Source: Tahibacter aquaticus (GTDB taxonomy: Bacteria; Pseudomonadota; Gammaproteobacteria; Xanthomonadales; Rhodanobacteraceae). From it: DNA of 64,000 nucleotides. Made by a program: the position numbers and the translations under genes. Under the pieces are notes generated by a model. It worked only from the letters and a program-made list of their open reading frames with translations. It did no database searches and had not been told where the DNA came from. Below are positions 19,054 through 28,420 of the stretch, piece by piece; within the stretch, counting starts at the first letter, position 1, and each line of letters opens with the position of its first letter. The DNA lies in contig NZ_SNZH01000001.1 of the NCBI RefSeq assembly GCF_004363655.1, forward strand, positions 458,451-522,450, written 5' to 3'.

Positions 19054-20448
19054 GTGAGCCTGGCGGCATCGCTCGCGGGCGAACTCGAAGCGCTGTTTCC
19101 CGACGCGTTGATCACCGACCGCGCCGGATGCCTGGTCTACGGCTACGACAATTCGCGCCGCCAGGCCATGCCCGACGCAGTGGTCTTTCCCCAGCGGCAC
19201 GAGCAGGTCGTCGCGCTGGTACAGGCCTGCCTGCGCGAGCGCACGCCGCTGATTGCGCGCGGCCGCGGCACCAATACCACCGGCGCGACGGTGCCGGTCG
19301 CCGGCGGCGTGGTCGCTTCGTTCGAACGCATGAACCGCATCCTGCGCATCGACACGGCGAATCGTTTTGCCGTGGTCGAACCGGGCGTACTCAACGGCGA
19401 TCTGCAGGCCGCACTGAAACCGCTGGGGTTCTTCTGGCCGCCGGACCCGACGTCCAGCCCGTATTGCAGCATCGGTGGCAACCTCGCCTGCAATTCGGCC
19501 GGGCCGCGCGCGGTCAAATACGGTTCGCCGCGGGAGAACACCCTGGGCCTGCGCGCAGTCGCCGGCACTGGCGAGGAGTTCCGCGCCGGCTACTACACCA
19601 GCAAAGGCGCCACCGGCTACGACCTGACGCGCCTGCTGATCGGCGCCGAAGGCACGCTGGCCCTGATCACCGAAGCCACCTTGAAGCTGACGCCGCTGGC
19701 GCCGGCCAAGCGCGTGCTGCGCGCGACCTATGCCGACATCGAATCCGCCGCCGCAGCGGTATCGCGCATCATGGCCCAGCCGGTCACGCCCTGCGCACTG
19801 GAATTCCTCGACGACGAAGCCCTGCGCCTGGCGCGCCGCCATGCCGGCGAGATCATTCCCGTCGCCGGCGCCATGCTGCTGATCGAGGTCGACGGCGAGA
19901 CCGATTTCCTGCCTGCCGCTGTCGACGCGGTCGCGCGCGCGGCGGCCGGCGACGGCCTGCTGGAGTGGCGCGCTGCCGCCGACGCGGCCGAAGTGGAGCA
20001 GCTGTGGGCGGCACGCAAAGCCCTGTCGCCAGCACTGCGCTCGATTGCTCCCATGAAGATCAACGAGGACGTGGTGGTGCCGGTCAGCCGCCTGCCCGAA
20101 CTGATCGGCGGGCTGAAGCGTATTTCCCACAAGTACGCTATTCCCATCGTGAACTTCGGCCATGCCGGCAATGGCAATATCCACGTCAATCTGCTCTACC
20201 GGCCGGAAGATCCGGCCCAGGCCGCGGCAGCACCGGACTGCCTGGCCGCGGTGTTCGACCTGGTACTGGCGCTGGACGGCACGCTGTCGGGCGAGCACGG
20301 CATCGGCCTGGTCAAGCGCGAATTCCTGCCGCGCGCGCTCGACCCGGTTACGCTGGCATTGATGCAGCGTATCAAGGCACAGTTCGATCCTGCCGGCATA
20401 CTCAATCCCGGCAAATTGCTACCCGATGGAGGAACTGCGCATGCCTAG
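19054..20448 (+). CDS. FAD-linked oxidase, GlcD / D-lactate dehydrogenase type
   Basis: A 464-residue flavoprotein of the vanillyl-alcohol-oxidase superfamily. The FAD domain (about 35-215) has the block ARGRGTNTTGATVPVAGG that binds the pyrophosphate, and IGGNLACNSAGPRAVKYG; the C-terminal oxidase domain ends with NFGHAGNGNIHVN and GTLSGEHGIGLVKREF, the histidine motifs shared by glycolate and D-lactate dehydrogenases. No iron-sulfur partner genes (GlcE, GlcF) are beside it, so a single-subunit 2-hydroxyacid dehydrogenase is more likely than glycolate oxidase. The start is a GTG five bases after dolP; an in-frame ATG upstream lies inside dolP and gives a non-conserved N-terminus. Confidence 0.87.
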   Translation: MSLAASLAGELEALFPDALITDRAGCLVYGYDNSRRQAMPDAVVFPQRHEQVVALVQACLRERTPLIARGRGTNTTGATVPVAGGVVASFERMNRILRIDTANRFAVVEPGVLNGDLQAALKPLGFFWPPDPTSSPYCSIGGNLACNSAGPRAVKYGSPRENTLGLRAVAGTGEEFRAGYYTSKGATGYDLTRLLIGAEGTLALITEATLKLTPLAPAKRVLRATYADIESAAAAVSRIMAQPVTPCALEFLDDEALRLARRHAGEIIPVAGAMLLIEVDGETDFLPAAVDAVARAAAGDGLLEWRAAADAAEVEQLWAARKALSPALRSIAPMKINEDVVVPVSRLPELIGGLKRISHKYAIPIVNFGHAGNGNIHVNLLYRPEDPAQAAAAPDCLAAVFDLVLALDGTLSGEHGIGLVKREFLPRALDPVTLALMQRIKAQFDPAGILNPGKLLPDGGTAHA

Positions 20449-20884
20449 CCACCCTGTCGTGCTTGCGCTGCTGTTGTCGCTGCTGCCTGCCCTAGCCCCG
20501 GCGGCTTCGCCGCTGCAGGAAACAGAATCGCCGCCGATGGCGGCGGCAAAAAAGTGGCTCGCCTTGCTCGACCAGGGCCAGCTGGAGCAGGCATGGAACC
20601 AGGCCGACGCCTCCCTGCGCCAGACGAACGAGCTGGGCAAATGGAGTATCGAGCTGCGCCGGCAACGGCAAAGCCAGGCCGCGGTGGAATGCCGGCGCAA
20701 TCTGGAGCTGAAGGAGCTGGATAATCCTGACCGCGTCGAGATCCTGTTCCTGACCCAGTTCGACGACGGCCAGCTGGTCGGCGAGCGTATCACCGTGACC
20801 GACGGCGAAGGCAGCCAGCCCCGCGTCACCGCCTATCGCAGCGGCCCGCCACTGCCGGATCGTGGTCCGGCCTGCGAACAGTGA
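20441..20884 (+). CDS. DUF4019 domain secreted protein
   Basis: A 147-residue protein with a signal peptide (about 1-24, ending APAAS). The mature part begins with a W-x-x-L-L-D-x-G pattern (KKWLALLDQGQLEQAWNQA), followed by the R-rich middle and the block RVEILFLTQFDDG, which resembles DUF4019 proteins, a small periplasmic family of unknown function. I use the second ATG (20441), which follows GGAGGA by 7 bases; it overlaps the end of the flavoprotein gene by 8 bases, so the two are coupled. It ends 19 bases before convergent pgpA with no clear terminator. Confidence 0.8.
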   Translation: MPSHPVVLALLLSLLPALAPAASPLQETESPPMAAAKKWLALLDQGQLEQAWNQADASLRQTNELGKWSIELRRQRQSQAAVECRRNLELKELDNPDRVEILFLTQFDDGQLVGERITVTDGEGSQPRVTAYRSGPPLPDRGPACEQ

Positions 20885-20903
20885 CGCCAGCGCCAACGTC
20901 GGC

Positions 20904-21395
20904 TTAGGACGCGCCCCAGCCCCAGGCCGCCAGGGCCAGCAGCGCACTGGCCAATACACCGGCCAGTGCGTCGTCGAGCATCACGCCCAGGCCGCCATCG
21001 ACGGCGCGGTCGGCCCAGGATACCGGCCAGGGTTTCCACACGTCGAACAGGCGAAAAAGCAAGAAACCCACAAGTATCCAGATCCAGCCGGCTGGCGCGA
21101 ACGCCAGCGCGAGCCACTGGCCGACGAATTCGTCGATGACGATAAAGCCCGGGTCTTCGAGCCGGGTGCGCGCCACCACGATGCGCGACACCCATACGCC
21201 GAGCACGAACGTGGCCAGCGTAATGCCGAGATAAGCCCATAGCGGCAGCTCGCGCAGCAGCAGATACGGCAACAGGGCGGCGGCAGAGCCGACCGTGCCC
21301 GGCGCCAGCGGCGCCAGTCCGCTGCCAAAGCCGCTGGCGATCCAGCCAGCGGGATGGCTGAGTACCGCCTGGCGCTGTTCGCGCGTCATGCTCAT
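20904..21395 (-). CDS. pgpA: Phosphatidylglycerophosphatase A
   Basis: Inner-membrane enzyme that dephosphorylates phosphatidylglycerophosphate to phosphatidylglycerol. The 163 residues contain the conserved GSGLAPLAPGTVGSAAAL near the N-terminus, VIDEFVGQWLAL, and FRLFDVWKPWPVSWADR and GGLGVMLDDALAG, all hallmarks of PgpA, plus several membrane segments. The ATG at 21395 overlaps the thiL stop as ATGA; six more codons upstream are possible but not needed. Last gene of the nrdR-rib-nusB-thiL-pgpA run, an arrangement common in gammaproteobacteria. Confidence 0.95.
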   Translation of the reverse strand: MSMTREQRQAVLSHPAGWIASGFGSGLAPLAPGTVGSAAALLPYLLLRELPLWAYLGITLATFVLGVWVSRIVVARTRLEDPGFIVIDEFVGQWLALAFAPAGWIWILVGFLLFRLFDVWKPWPVSWADRAVDGGLGVMLDDALAGVLASALLALAAWGWGAS

Positions 21396-22366
21396 GCGGC
21401 GAAATGCTCCCAACCGCCGCGCTGCAGGGGGATTTCCTCGCCGCCGGGACCGACCACACGCACGCCGTTGCCGGCTTCGATGGCGCCGATTTCAGTCAGG
21501 GCCAGGCCCAGCACAGAGGCCAGGCCCTGTACTGCGGCCACGGCTGCCTGCGGCACACAAAAGCACAGTTCATAGTCGTCGCCGCCGGCCAGCTGCCAGT
21601 GCAGCCGCTGCGCGGCATCGCCGACGCGGGCCAGCGCAGGCGACTGCGGCAGCTGCGCCGCGTGGACCGTTGCCGCCACGCCGCTGCGCGCAGCGATATG
21701 ACCCAGGTCCTGGCGCAGGCCGTCGGAAATGTCGATCGCGGCGCTGGCAAGACCGCGCAGAGCCAGGCCCAGTTCGATCCGCGGGGTCGGCCGGTTGAGC
21801 CGCTGCATCAGATAGTCCAGATCGTCCTGCGCCGGTGCGCGCAGCAGGGCGGCAGCGAGCAGACTGGTCAAACCGGCCGCCGCGTCGCCGGGATAGCCGC
21901 TGACGAAGATGCGATCGCCCTGCCGCGCGCCGTCGCGCCGCAGGGCGGCGCCAGCGGGCACGAAGCCATGTACGGTGACGGTGATGCTGAGCGGTCCGCG
22001 CGTGGTGTCGCCGCCGACCAGGGCCAGCCGCTGCGGCTGGGCCAGTGCGGCGAAGCCGTCGCAGAACCCGGCCAGCCAGGCCGCGTCGGCGTCGGGCAGG
22101 GTCAGCGCCAGGGTGGCCCAGGCCGGCTCGGCGCCCATCGCGGCGAGATCGGACAGGTTTACCGCCAGCGCCTTCCAGCCGATGTCGAACGGCATTGTGG
22201 AAAGCGGAAAATGGATACCGGCAACCAGCGTGTCCATGCTGATCGCGAGCTGCGCGCCGGCAGGCGGCGAGAGGATGGCCGCATCGTCGCCGATGCCCAG
22301 CACCACGTCGGCGCGCGCAACGGCGCAGCGCCAGCGGATTTCGTCGATAAGGGTGAATTCACCCAC
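21392..22366 (-). CDS. thiL: Thiamine-monophosphate kinase ThiL
   Basis: Cytoplasmic kinase that makes thiamine diphosphate from thiamine monophosphate. The 324 residues start GEFTLIDEI, followed by GIGDDAAIL with the Mg-binding aspartates, SMDTLVAGIHF, VNLSDLAAMGAEP and GGDTTRG, and later DISDGLRQDLGHIA, the standard ThiL/PurM-type motifs. The GTG at 22366, 5 bases after the nusB stop, is the likely start because MGEF is the family N-terminus; an upstream in-frame start at 22402 would overlap nusB by 31 bases. The stop overlaps pgpA. Confidence 0.95.
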   Translation of the reverse strand: MGEFTLIDEIRWRCAVARADVVLGIGDDAAILSPPAGAQLAISMDTLVAGIHFPLSTMPFDIGWKALAVNLSDLAAMGAEPAWATLALTLPDADAAWLAGFCDGFAALAQPQRLALVGGDTTRGPLSITVTVHGFVPAGAALRRDGARQGDRIFVSGYPGDAAAGLTSLLAAALLRAPAQDDLDYLMQRLNRPTPRIELGLALRGLASAAIDISDGLRQDLGHIAARSGVAATVHAAQLPQSPALARVGDAAQRLHWQLAGGDDYELCFCVPQAAVAAVQGLASVLGLALTEIGAIEAGNGVRVVGPGGEEIPLQRGGWEHFAA

Positions 22367-22371
22367 GGGGT

Positions 22372-22839
22372 TCAGCGGCCGCGGTACTCGGGCTTGCGCC
22401 ACTCGCCGGCCAGCTTGTCCAGCACGCCGTTGACGTAGGTGTGGCCATGGTCGGCGCCGAAGCGCTTGGTGGTTTCGATCGCTTCGTTGATGACGACGCG
22501 GTAGGGCACGTCAGCACGGAATTTCAGTTCGTAGGCGCCGATACGCAATACGGCGCGCTCGATCGGGTCGACCTGGGCCACTTCGCGGCCGAGGAACAGA
22601 TACAGGCCGGCGTCCAGCTCGGCCAGATTGCGCTCCACACCGCGCACTAGGTCTTCGAAGTAGTCGACGTCGGCGACTTCCATGTCCTGCTCATGGCGGA
22701 ACTGGTCGATCACGCCGCCGATGGCGCTGCCGGACATCTGCCAGGCGTACAAGGCCTGCAGGGCGCGGCGGCGCGCGCGCGAACGGGCGGCCAGGTCCAC
22801 GCCTTCGGGTCGTCGATGGTTGTTCAAAACTTTCTCCAC
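22372..22839 (-). CDS. nusB: Transcription antitermination factor NusB
   Basis: All-helical RNA-binding protein that joins NusE on boxA to antiterminate rRNA transcription. About 155 residues with the family pattern [16 protein letters not shown] at the N-terminus, [10 protein letters not shown] in the middle, and [16 protein letters not shown] and [17 protein letters not shown] towards the end. The start is uncertain: the GTG at 22839 overlaps ribH by 16 bases, while a TTG at 22827 overlaps the ribH stop. ribH-nusB-thiL-pgpA is a conserved gene order. Confidence 0.94.
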   Translation of the reverse strand: MEKVLNNHRRPEGVDLAARSRARRRALQALYAWQMSGSAIGGVIDQFRHEQDMEVADVDYFEDLVRGVERNLAELDAGLYLFLGREVAQVDPIERAVLRIGAYELKFRADVPYRVVINEAIETTKRFGADHGHTYVNGVLDKLAGEWRKPEYRGR

Positions 22840-23288
22840 AAATCAATCATTTCCAGAGCGGCCAGGGCGATTTCCTCGCCCTTGTTGCCGTGCGCGCCGC
22901 CGGCCCGGGCCTGAGCGTCTTCGTGCATTTCCACCGCCAGCACGCCGTTGAGCACGGGCAGGCGGAATTCCAGTGCCACCTGCATCAGGCCCTGGGCGCA
23001 GTTGTCGGCCACGTGCTCGTAGTGGCGCGTATCGCCGCGCACGACGCAGCCGACACAGAGCAGGGCGGCATGGCGGCCGCCGATGGCCAGGCGCGCCGCG
23101 GCGACCGGAATCTCCCAGGCACCTGGCACGCGCACCACGTCGATCGCGTCGTCGGCCAGGCCATGTTCGCGCAGGGCACGCTCGGCGCCTTCGACCAGGG
23201 CATCGACAATGCGCGGATTCCAGCGGCTGGCAATGATGACGACACGGGTATCCGGGACAACGCGCAGCTCGCCGGCAATCAGGGACAT
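22824..23288 (-). CDS. ribH: 6,7-dimethyl-8-ribityllumazine synthase RibH
   Basis: Condenses the ribityl-pyrimidine with 3,4-dihydroxy-2-butanone 4-phosphate, the penultimate riboflavin step. The 154 residues show [15 protein letters not shown] near 22-36, [11 protein letters not shown], the catalytic-type block [16 protein letters not shown] with its histidine, and [15 protein letters not shown]. The ATG at 23288 starts MSLIAGEL; the frame is open upstream to 23525 only through GC-rich DNA. It follows ribB by 101 bases. Confidence 0.96.
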   Translation of the reverse strand: MSLIAGELRVVPDTRVVIIASRWNPRIVDALVEGAERALREHGLADDAIDVVRVPGAWEIPVAAARLAIGGRHAALLCVGCVVRGDTRHYEHVADNCAQGLMQVALEFRLPVLNGVLAVEMHEDAQARAGGAHGNKGEEIALAALEMIDLWRKF

Positions 23289-23389
23289 GGGCGGCTCGAG
23301 GGGAACGAAGGGGGGCGCCATTCTACCTGAGCAGGCGCCGGCCTGCCCGCCCGGCCGCCGCGGCAGGCTGTGGCCTTGCGGCGGCGACG

Positions 23390-24484
23390 TCAGCCCGGCT
23401 CGTGGCCGACCACTTCCAGGCCGAAGCCGCCCAGGCCGACCATGCGCCGTGCCGTACCCAGCACGCGCAGGCGGCGCACGCCCAGGTCGGCCAGGATCTG
23501 CGCGCCCAGGCCGTGGCGGCGCCACTCCTGCACCGCTTCGGCCTTGCCGTCCTCGCGCGGGCGGCGGCTCAGGCGGTCGAGCAGGGTTTCTTCCTGGCCC
23601 GGCTCCGACAGCACCAGCACCACGCCGCGTTCCGCTTCGGCAATGCGGCGCAGCGCACCGGTCACGGTAAGGCCGAGATCGGCGCGCACCAGGTGCAGCA
23701 CGTCGGACAGGGTATTGCGCACGTGGACCCGGGTCAGCACCGGCTCGCCGTCGTCGACCTGGCCGCGCACCAGGGCGAAATTAAGCGACTTGTTCACAAT
23801 ATCGCGATAGGCAACGAGGCGGAACGCGCCGAATTCGGTCTGCACCGCTTCGTCGTGTACGCGCTCGATGGTCTTCTCGGTTTCCAGGCGGTAGCGGATC
23901 AGGTCGGCGATGGTGCCGATGCGCAGGCCGTGTTTCTGCGCAAACGCCTCCAGCTCGGGCCGGCGCGCCATGCTGCCGTCATCGTGCAGTACCTCGACCA
24001 GCACGCCAGCCGGTTCCAGCCCGGCCAGGGCTGCCAGATCGCTGGCGGCTTCGGTATGGCCGGCGCGGGTCAGCACGCCGCCGGGTTGGGAGCTGAGCGG
24101 GAAAATGTGCCCAGGCTGGGACAGATCCTGCGCCTGCGCATCGGCGCGCACGGCGGTGCGCACGGTATGCGCGCGGTCGTAGGCGGAAATGCCGGTGGTG
24201 ACGCCTTCGGCCGCTTCGATCGAGACGGTGAAGTTGGTGTGGTAGGGCGAGGTGTTATCCATCACCATGGGTTTGAGGCCGAGCTGGCGGCAGCGCGCCT
24301 GGGTCAGCGACAGGCAGACCAGGCCACGCGCTTCGCGCACCATGAAGTTGATGTCTTCGGGCCGCACTTTTTCCGCGGCCATGATCACGTCGCCTTCGTT
24401 CTCGCGGTCTTCGTCGTCGAGGATGACGACCATGCGGCCGGCGCGGATGTCGTCGAGGATGTCGGGAATGGTGTCGAAGGGCAT
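23390..24484 (-). CDS. ribB: 3,4-dihydroxy-2-butanone-4-phosphate synthase with degenerate GTP cyclohydrolase II domain
   Basis: Makes dihydroxybutanone phosphate from ribulose 5-phosphate for riboflavin. Of 364 residues, the first 205 or so are a complete RibB domain: [15 protein letters not shown] with the acidic metal ligands, [24 protein letters not shown] and [12 protein letters not shown]. The rest has the length and a few landmarks of GTP cyclohydrolase II ([42 protein letters not shown]), but the zinc cysteines of RibA are absent, as is the usual GxLRCDC block. So this is probably a RibB enzyme with a non-catalytic RibA-like tail, and a true ribA should lie elsewhere. 101 bases separate it from ribE. 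Confidence 0.92.
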   Translation of the reverse strand: MPFDTIPDILDDIRAGRMVVILDDEDRENEGDVIMAAEKVRPEDINFMVREARGLVCLSLTQARCRQLGLKPMVMDNTSPYHTNFTVSIEAAEGVTTGISAYDRAHTVRTAVRADAQAQDLSQPGHIFPLSSQPGGVLTRAGHTEAASDLAALAGLEPAGVLVEVLHDDGSMARRPELEAFAQKHGLRIGTIADLIRYRLETEKTIERVHDEAVQTEFGAFRLVAYRDIVNKSLNFALVRGQVDDGEPVLTRVHVRNTLSDVLHLVRADLGLTVTGALRRIAEAERGVVLVLSEPGQEETLLDRLSRRPREDGKAEAVQEWRRHGLGAQILADLGVRRLRVLGTARRMVGLGGFGLEVVGHEPG

Positions 24485-24585
24485 GGCGGAATTCTTGATG
24501 GATGAAACGGCAGGGCCAGCGCGCAGGCCGGCGAGGGACGCAGGCCGGCGCGCATGCGCCGCCGGCCGTGCTGCGTCGGCGGGAT

Positions 24586-25194
24586 CTATTCGTCGCTGTC
24601 GTCGATGAGGCTGCCCAGGCGCTCGGCATAGCGCGCCATCAGATCGACCTCGATATTCACCGGTGTGCCGGCGGCGCAGTCGCCGAAGGTGGTGTTCTGC
24701 ATCGTATGCGGAATCAGGTTGACGCCGAAGCGGCGGCCATCGACCGCGTTCACGGTCAGGCTGACGCCGTTGATGGCGACCGAACCTTTCGCGGCGATAT
24801 AGCGCGCCAGCGCGGCCGGCACGGCAAACGTCCAGCGCAGCGAACGCGCCTCGGGCAATACAGACACCACTTCGCCGACACCGTCGACATGGCCGGAGAC
24901 CAGATGCCCGCCGAGGCGGTCGGCCAGGCGCAGGGCCTTTTCCAGATTGACCCGGCTGCCCGGCTTGAGCTGGCCAAGGGTGGTGCAGTTGAGCGTTTCG
25001 ACCGAGACGTCGGCGGCAAACTGCGTGCCGTCCAGTGCAATCGCGGTCAGGCAGACGCCGTCGACGGCGATGCTGTCCCCGAGCCTGACGTCGGCCAGGT
25101 CCAGCCCGCTCGCGTCTATGCTGATGCGCAGGTCGCCGCCGACGGGTTCCAGCGCGGCAATGCGGCCTACAGCCTGGATGATTCCGGTAAACAT
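24586..25194 (-). CDS. ribE: Riboflavin synthase, alpha subunit
   Basis: Dismutates two dimethyl-ribityllumazine molecules to riboflavin plus the pyrimidine. The 202 residues form two repeated lumazine-binding barrels: [12 protein letters not shown] with [11 protein letters not shown] in the first, and [12 protein letters not shown] with [13 protein letters not shown] in the second, the diagnostic duplicated motifs. It is 55 bases after ribD. I see no RFN (FMN riboswitch) element ahead of any rib gene in the window. Confidence 0.97.
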   Translation of the reverse strand: MFTGIIQAVGRIAALEPVGGDLRISIDASGLDLADVRLGDSIAVDGVCLTAIALDGTQFAADVSVETLNCTTLGQLKPGSRVNLEKALRLADRLGGHLVSGHVDGVGEVVSVLPEARSLRWTFAVPAALARYIAAKGSVAINGVSLTVNAVDGRRFGVNLIPHTMQNTTFGDCAAGTPVNIEVDLMARYAERLGSLIDDSDE

Positions 25195-25249
25195 TTATCG
25201 TTCTCTAAAAAAATCAAAAAAAGAGCGCGACAGCGGTGCGCGACGCGCC

Positions 25250-26356
25250 TCATACGGCGCTTGCCTGCCGCAGCAGCAGGCGCCAGTCGTCACCGAGCTG
25301 GCGCTGTTCGACGACCCGCAGCGGCCAGCGCCCGGCCATGTCCGACAGTGTGGGCAGTTGCAGCAAGGGCAAGGCCGCGTCGCCCAGCAGCAGCGGCGCG
25401 ATATACAGCAGCAGTTCGTCGACCAGGCCGGCGGCGAACAGCGCACCGCCCAGGCCGGGGCCGGCTTCGACCTGCAGTTCGGCGATGCCGCGGCGGCCGA
25501 GCTCCTGCAGCAGCGGCGGCAAGTCGATACGCCCCTGCTGCAACGGCTGCGCGAGGTATTCGATGCCGGCCTGCGCCGGCGGCGGCGGCACGGTGTCGCC
25601 ATGGACGACCAGGGTCGGCAGAGTGCCGTCGAGCAGATGACAGCCCGGTGCGAGCGCGTCCAGGCGCGCGTCCAGCACGATGCGCAGCGGCGGCGCGAAG
25701 TCGGCCGCGTCGTCCAGGCGCACGCTCAGGCGCGGGTTGTCGGCGCAGGCGGTGCCGGCGGCGGTGAGTATCGCGCTGCTGCGTGCACGCCAGCGCTGCA
25801 CGTCGGCGCGCGCCGCGGCGCCGGTAATCCACTGCGATACACCGTTGTGCAGCGCGGTGCGGCCGTCCAGGCTCTGCGCCAGCTTCAGCCGCAGCCATGG
25901 CCGGCCGCGCTGGATGCGGCTGAAAAAACCGCGGTTGATTTCAAACGCCGCGTCGCGCAGCAGGCCGGTTTCGACCGCAATGCCCGCGGCTCGCAGCCGC
26001 GCAAAGCCCTCACCGGACACCTGGGGAAACGGATCTTCGATCGCCGCGACCACGCGCACGACGCCGGCTGCGATCAGCGCGTCGGCGCAGGGTGGCGTGC
26101 GCCCGTGATGCGCACAGGGCTCCAGCGTCACGTAGGCGGTGGCGCCGCGGGCGCGTCCCGCCGCTTCGCGCAGCGCGAACACTTCCGCATGCAGTCCACC
26201 GGCGCGCCGGTGCCAGCCGCTGCCGACGACGTCGGCGCCCTGGGCGATGACACAGCCGACACGGGGATTGGGCTGCGTCGTATACAGGCCGCGTTCGGCC
26301 AGGCGCAAGGCCAGCGCCATGTGCTGGCGGTCGAGCGCGTCGAGCGCCGCGTTCAC
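25250..26356 (-). CDS. ribD: Bifunctional riboflavin biosynthesis deaminase/reductase RibD
   Basis: Deaminates and then reduces the pyrimidine intermediate of riboflavin synthesis. The N-terminal deaminase (about 10-150) contains NPRVGCVIA, the zinc motif GGLHAEVFAL and PCAHHGRTPPC; the C-terminal reductase (about 155-368) contains RPWLRLKLAQSLDGRTAL, SQWITGAAARADV, NPRLSVRL and VEAGPGLGGALF. Length 368 is normal. It is 34 bases downstream of nrdR, the usual gammaproteobacterial order nrdR-ribD-ribE-ribB-ribH-nusB. Confidence 0.97.
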   Translation of the reverse strand: MNAALDALDRQHMALALRLAERGLYTTQPNPRVGCVIAQGADVVGSGWHRRAGGLHAEVFALREAAGRARGATAYVTLEPCAHHGRTPPCADALIAAGVVRVVAAIEDPFPQVSGEGFARLRAAGIAVETGLLRDAAFEINRGFFSRIQRGRPWLRLKLAQSLDGRTALHNGVSQWITGAAARADVQRWRARSSAILTAAGTACADNPRLSVRLDDAADFAPPLRIVLDARLDALAPGCHLLDGTLPTLVVHGDTVPPPPAQAGIEYLAQPLQQGRIDLPPLLQELGRRGIAELQVEAGPGLGGALFAAGLVDELLLYIAPLLLGDAALPLLQLPTLSDMAGRWPLRVVEQRQLGDDWRLLLRQASAV

Positions 26357-26390
26357 GACGCGGCCGGTCCGGTGCGACGGCAGCTACAGT

Positions 26391-26912
26391 TCACGACTTC
26401 TTACGCTGCACCGGGGCGCCTTCGCCGAGCAGAGGCAGCTGCAGGCCTTCCAGCACCGGCAGCTCGCGCTCGAGTTTCTCGATTTCCTCGCGGAATGCCT
26501 GCACGTCAGTGAAGCGCCGGTAGACCGAGGCAAAGCGCACGTAGGCGACGGAGTCGATGCGGCGCAGTTCGTCCATCACCCATTCGCCGATGCGGCGCGA
26601 GGGAATTTCACGTTCGTTGACCTGGCGCAGGTTGCGCAGGATGTTGCGCACCACTTCATCGACCGCATCGGAAGACACCGGCCGCTTCTGCAGCGAGCGC
26701 TCCACGCCGATGCGCAGCTTGTTTTCGTCGAAGGCCTCGCGCCGGCCGTCGCTCTTGACGATGGCTGGCAGCTTGATTTCAGCCGTTTCGAAGGTGTTGA
26801 AGCGTTCGCCGCAGCCGGGGCATTCGCGCCGGCGCCGCACCGTTGCGCCGTCCTCGGCCAGGCGCGAATCGATCACGCGGGTGTCTTCGTGCTGGCAAAA
26901 GGGGCAATGCAT
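26391..26912 (-). CDS. nrdR: Transcriptional repressor NrdR
   Basis: Nucleotide-sensing repressor of ribonucleotide reductase genes. The 173 residues begin with a zinc ribbon, MHCPFC and [12 protein letters not shown], followed by the ATP-cone domain (about 49-139), which contains [22 protein letters not shown] and [20 protein letters not shown]. The C-terminal tail is slightly longer than in E. coli. It starts the rib run; its own upstream region toward glyA is 134 bases and I could not identify an NrdR box there. Confidence 0.96.
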   Translation of the reverse strand: MHCPFCQHEDTRVIDSRLAEDGATVRRRRECPGCGERFNTFETAEIKLPAIVKSDGRREAFDENKLRIGVERSLQKRPVSSDAVDEVVRNILRNLRQVNEREIPSRRIGEWVMDELRRIDSVAYVRFASVYRRFTDVQAFREEIEKLERELPVLEGLQLPLLGEGAPVQRKKS

Positions 26913-27001
26913 GGGTGCGCATCGTAATGCGTAAACGGCAAATCGTGAAAAGCGCTAAGAAAGTTCAACAGGATACGGCGCAGCGGACAGGTAATTTGCG
27001 C

Positions 27002-27033
27002 GCCTCTGCCCTGGCCAAGGCCTGGACAGAGGC
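27002..27033. terminator. Hairpin after glyA
   Basis: A 15-base stem with one mismatch (27002-27016 with 27019-27033, GCCTCTG...CAGAGGC) lies 13 bases after the glyA stop, between glyA and nrdR on the same strand. It has only a 2-base centre and no T-run, so it may be a processing hairpin or a factor-dependent stop site. Confidence 0.45.
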
Positions 27034-27046
27034 GGGCCGATCGCAC

Positions 27047-28300
<1,254 letters not shown>

Positions 28301-28420
28301 GGGAGAATCGCCTTCTGGGGCTGGGAATCCGCCGATGTTAGCGGTTTCAAGTCCAATCTCCCACTGAATAAGGCGCGTCCCGGCGACGTTTTCCGCCATC
28401 TCGCCGCTGCCGGATTTTCC

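Noticed and set aside
23289-26390. FMN riboswitch in the riboflavin operon
   Set aside because: I looked for the RFN element in the gaps before ribH, ribB, ribE and ribD and found no match to its conserved core.
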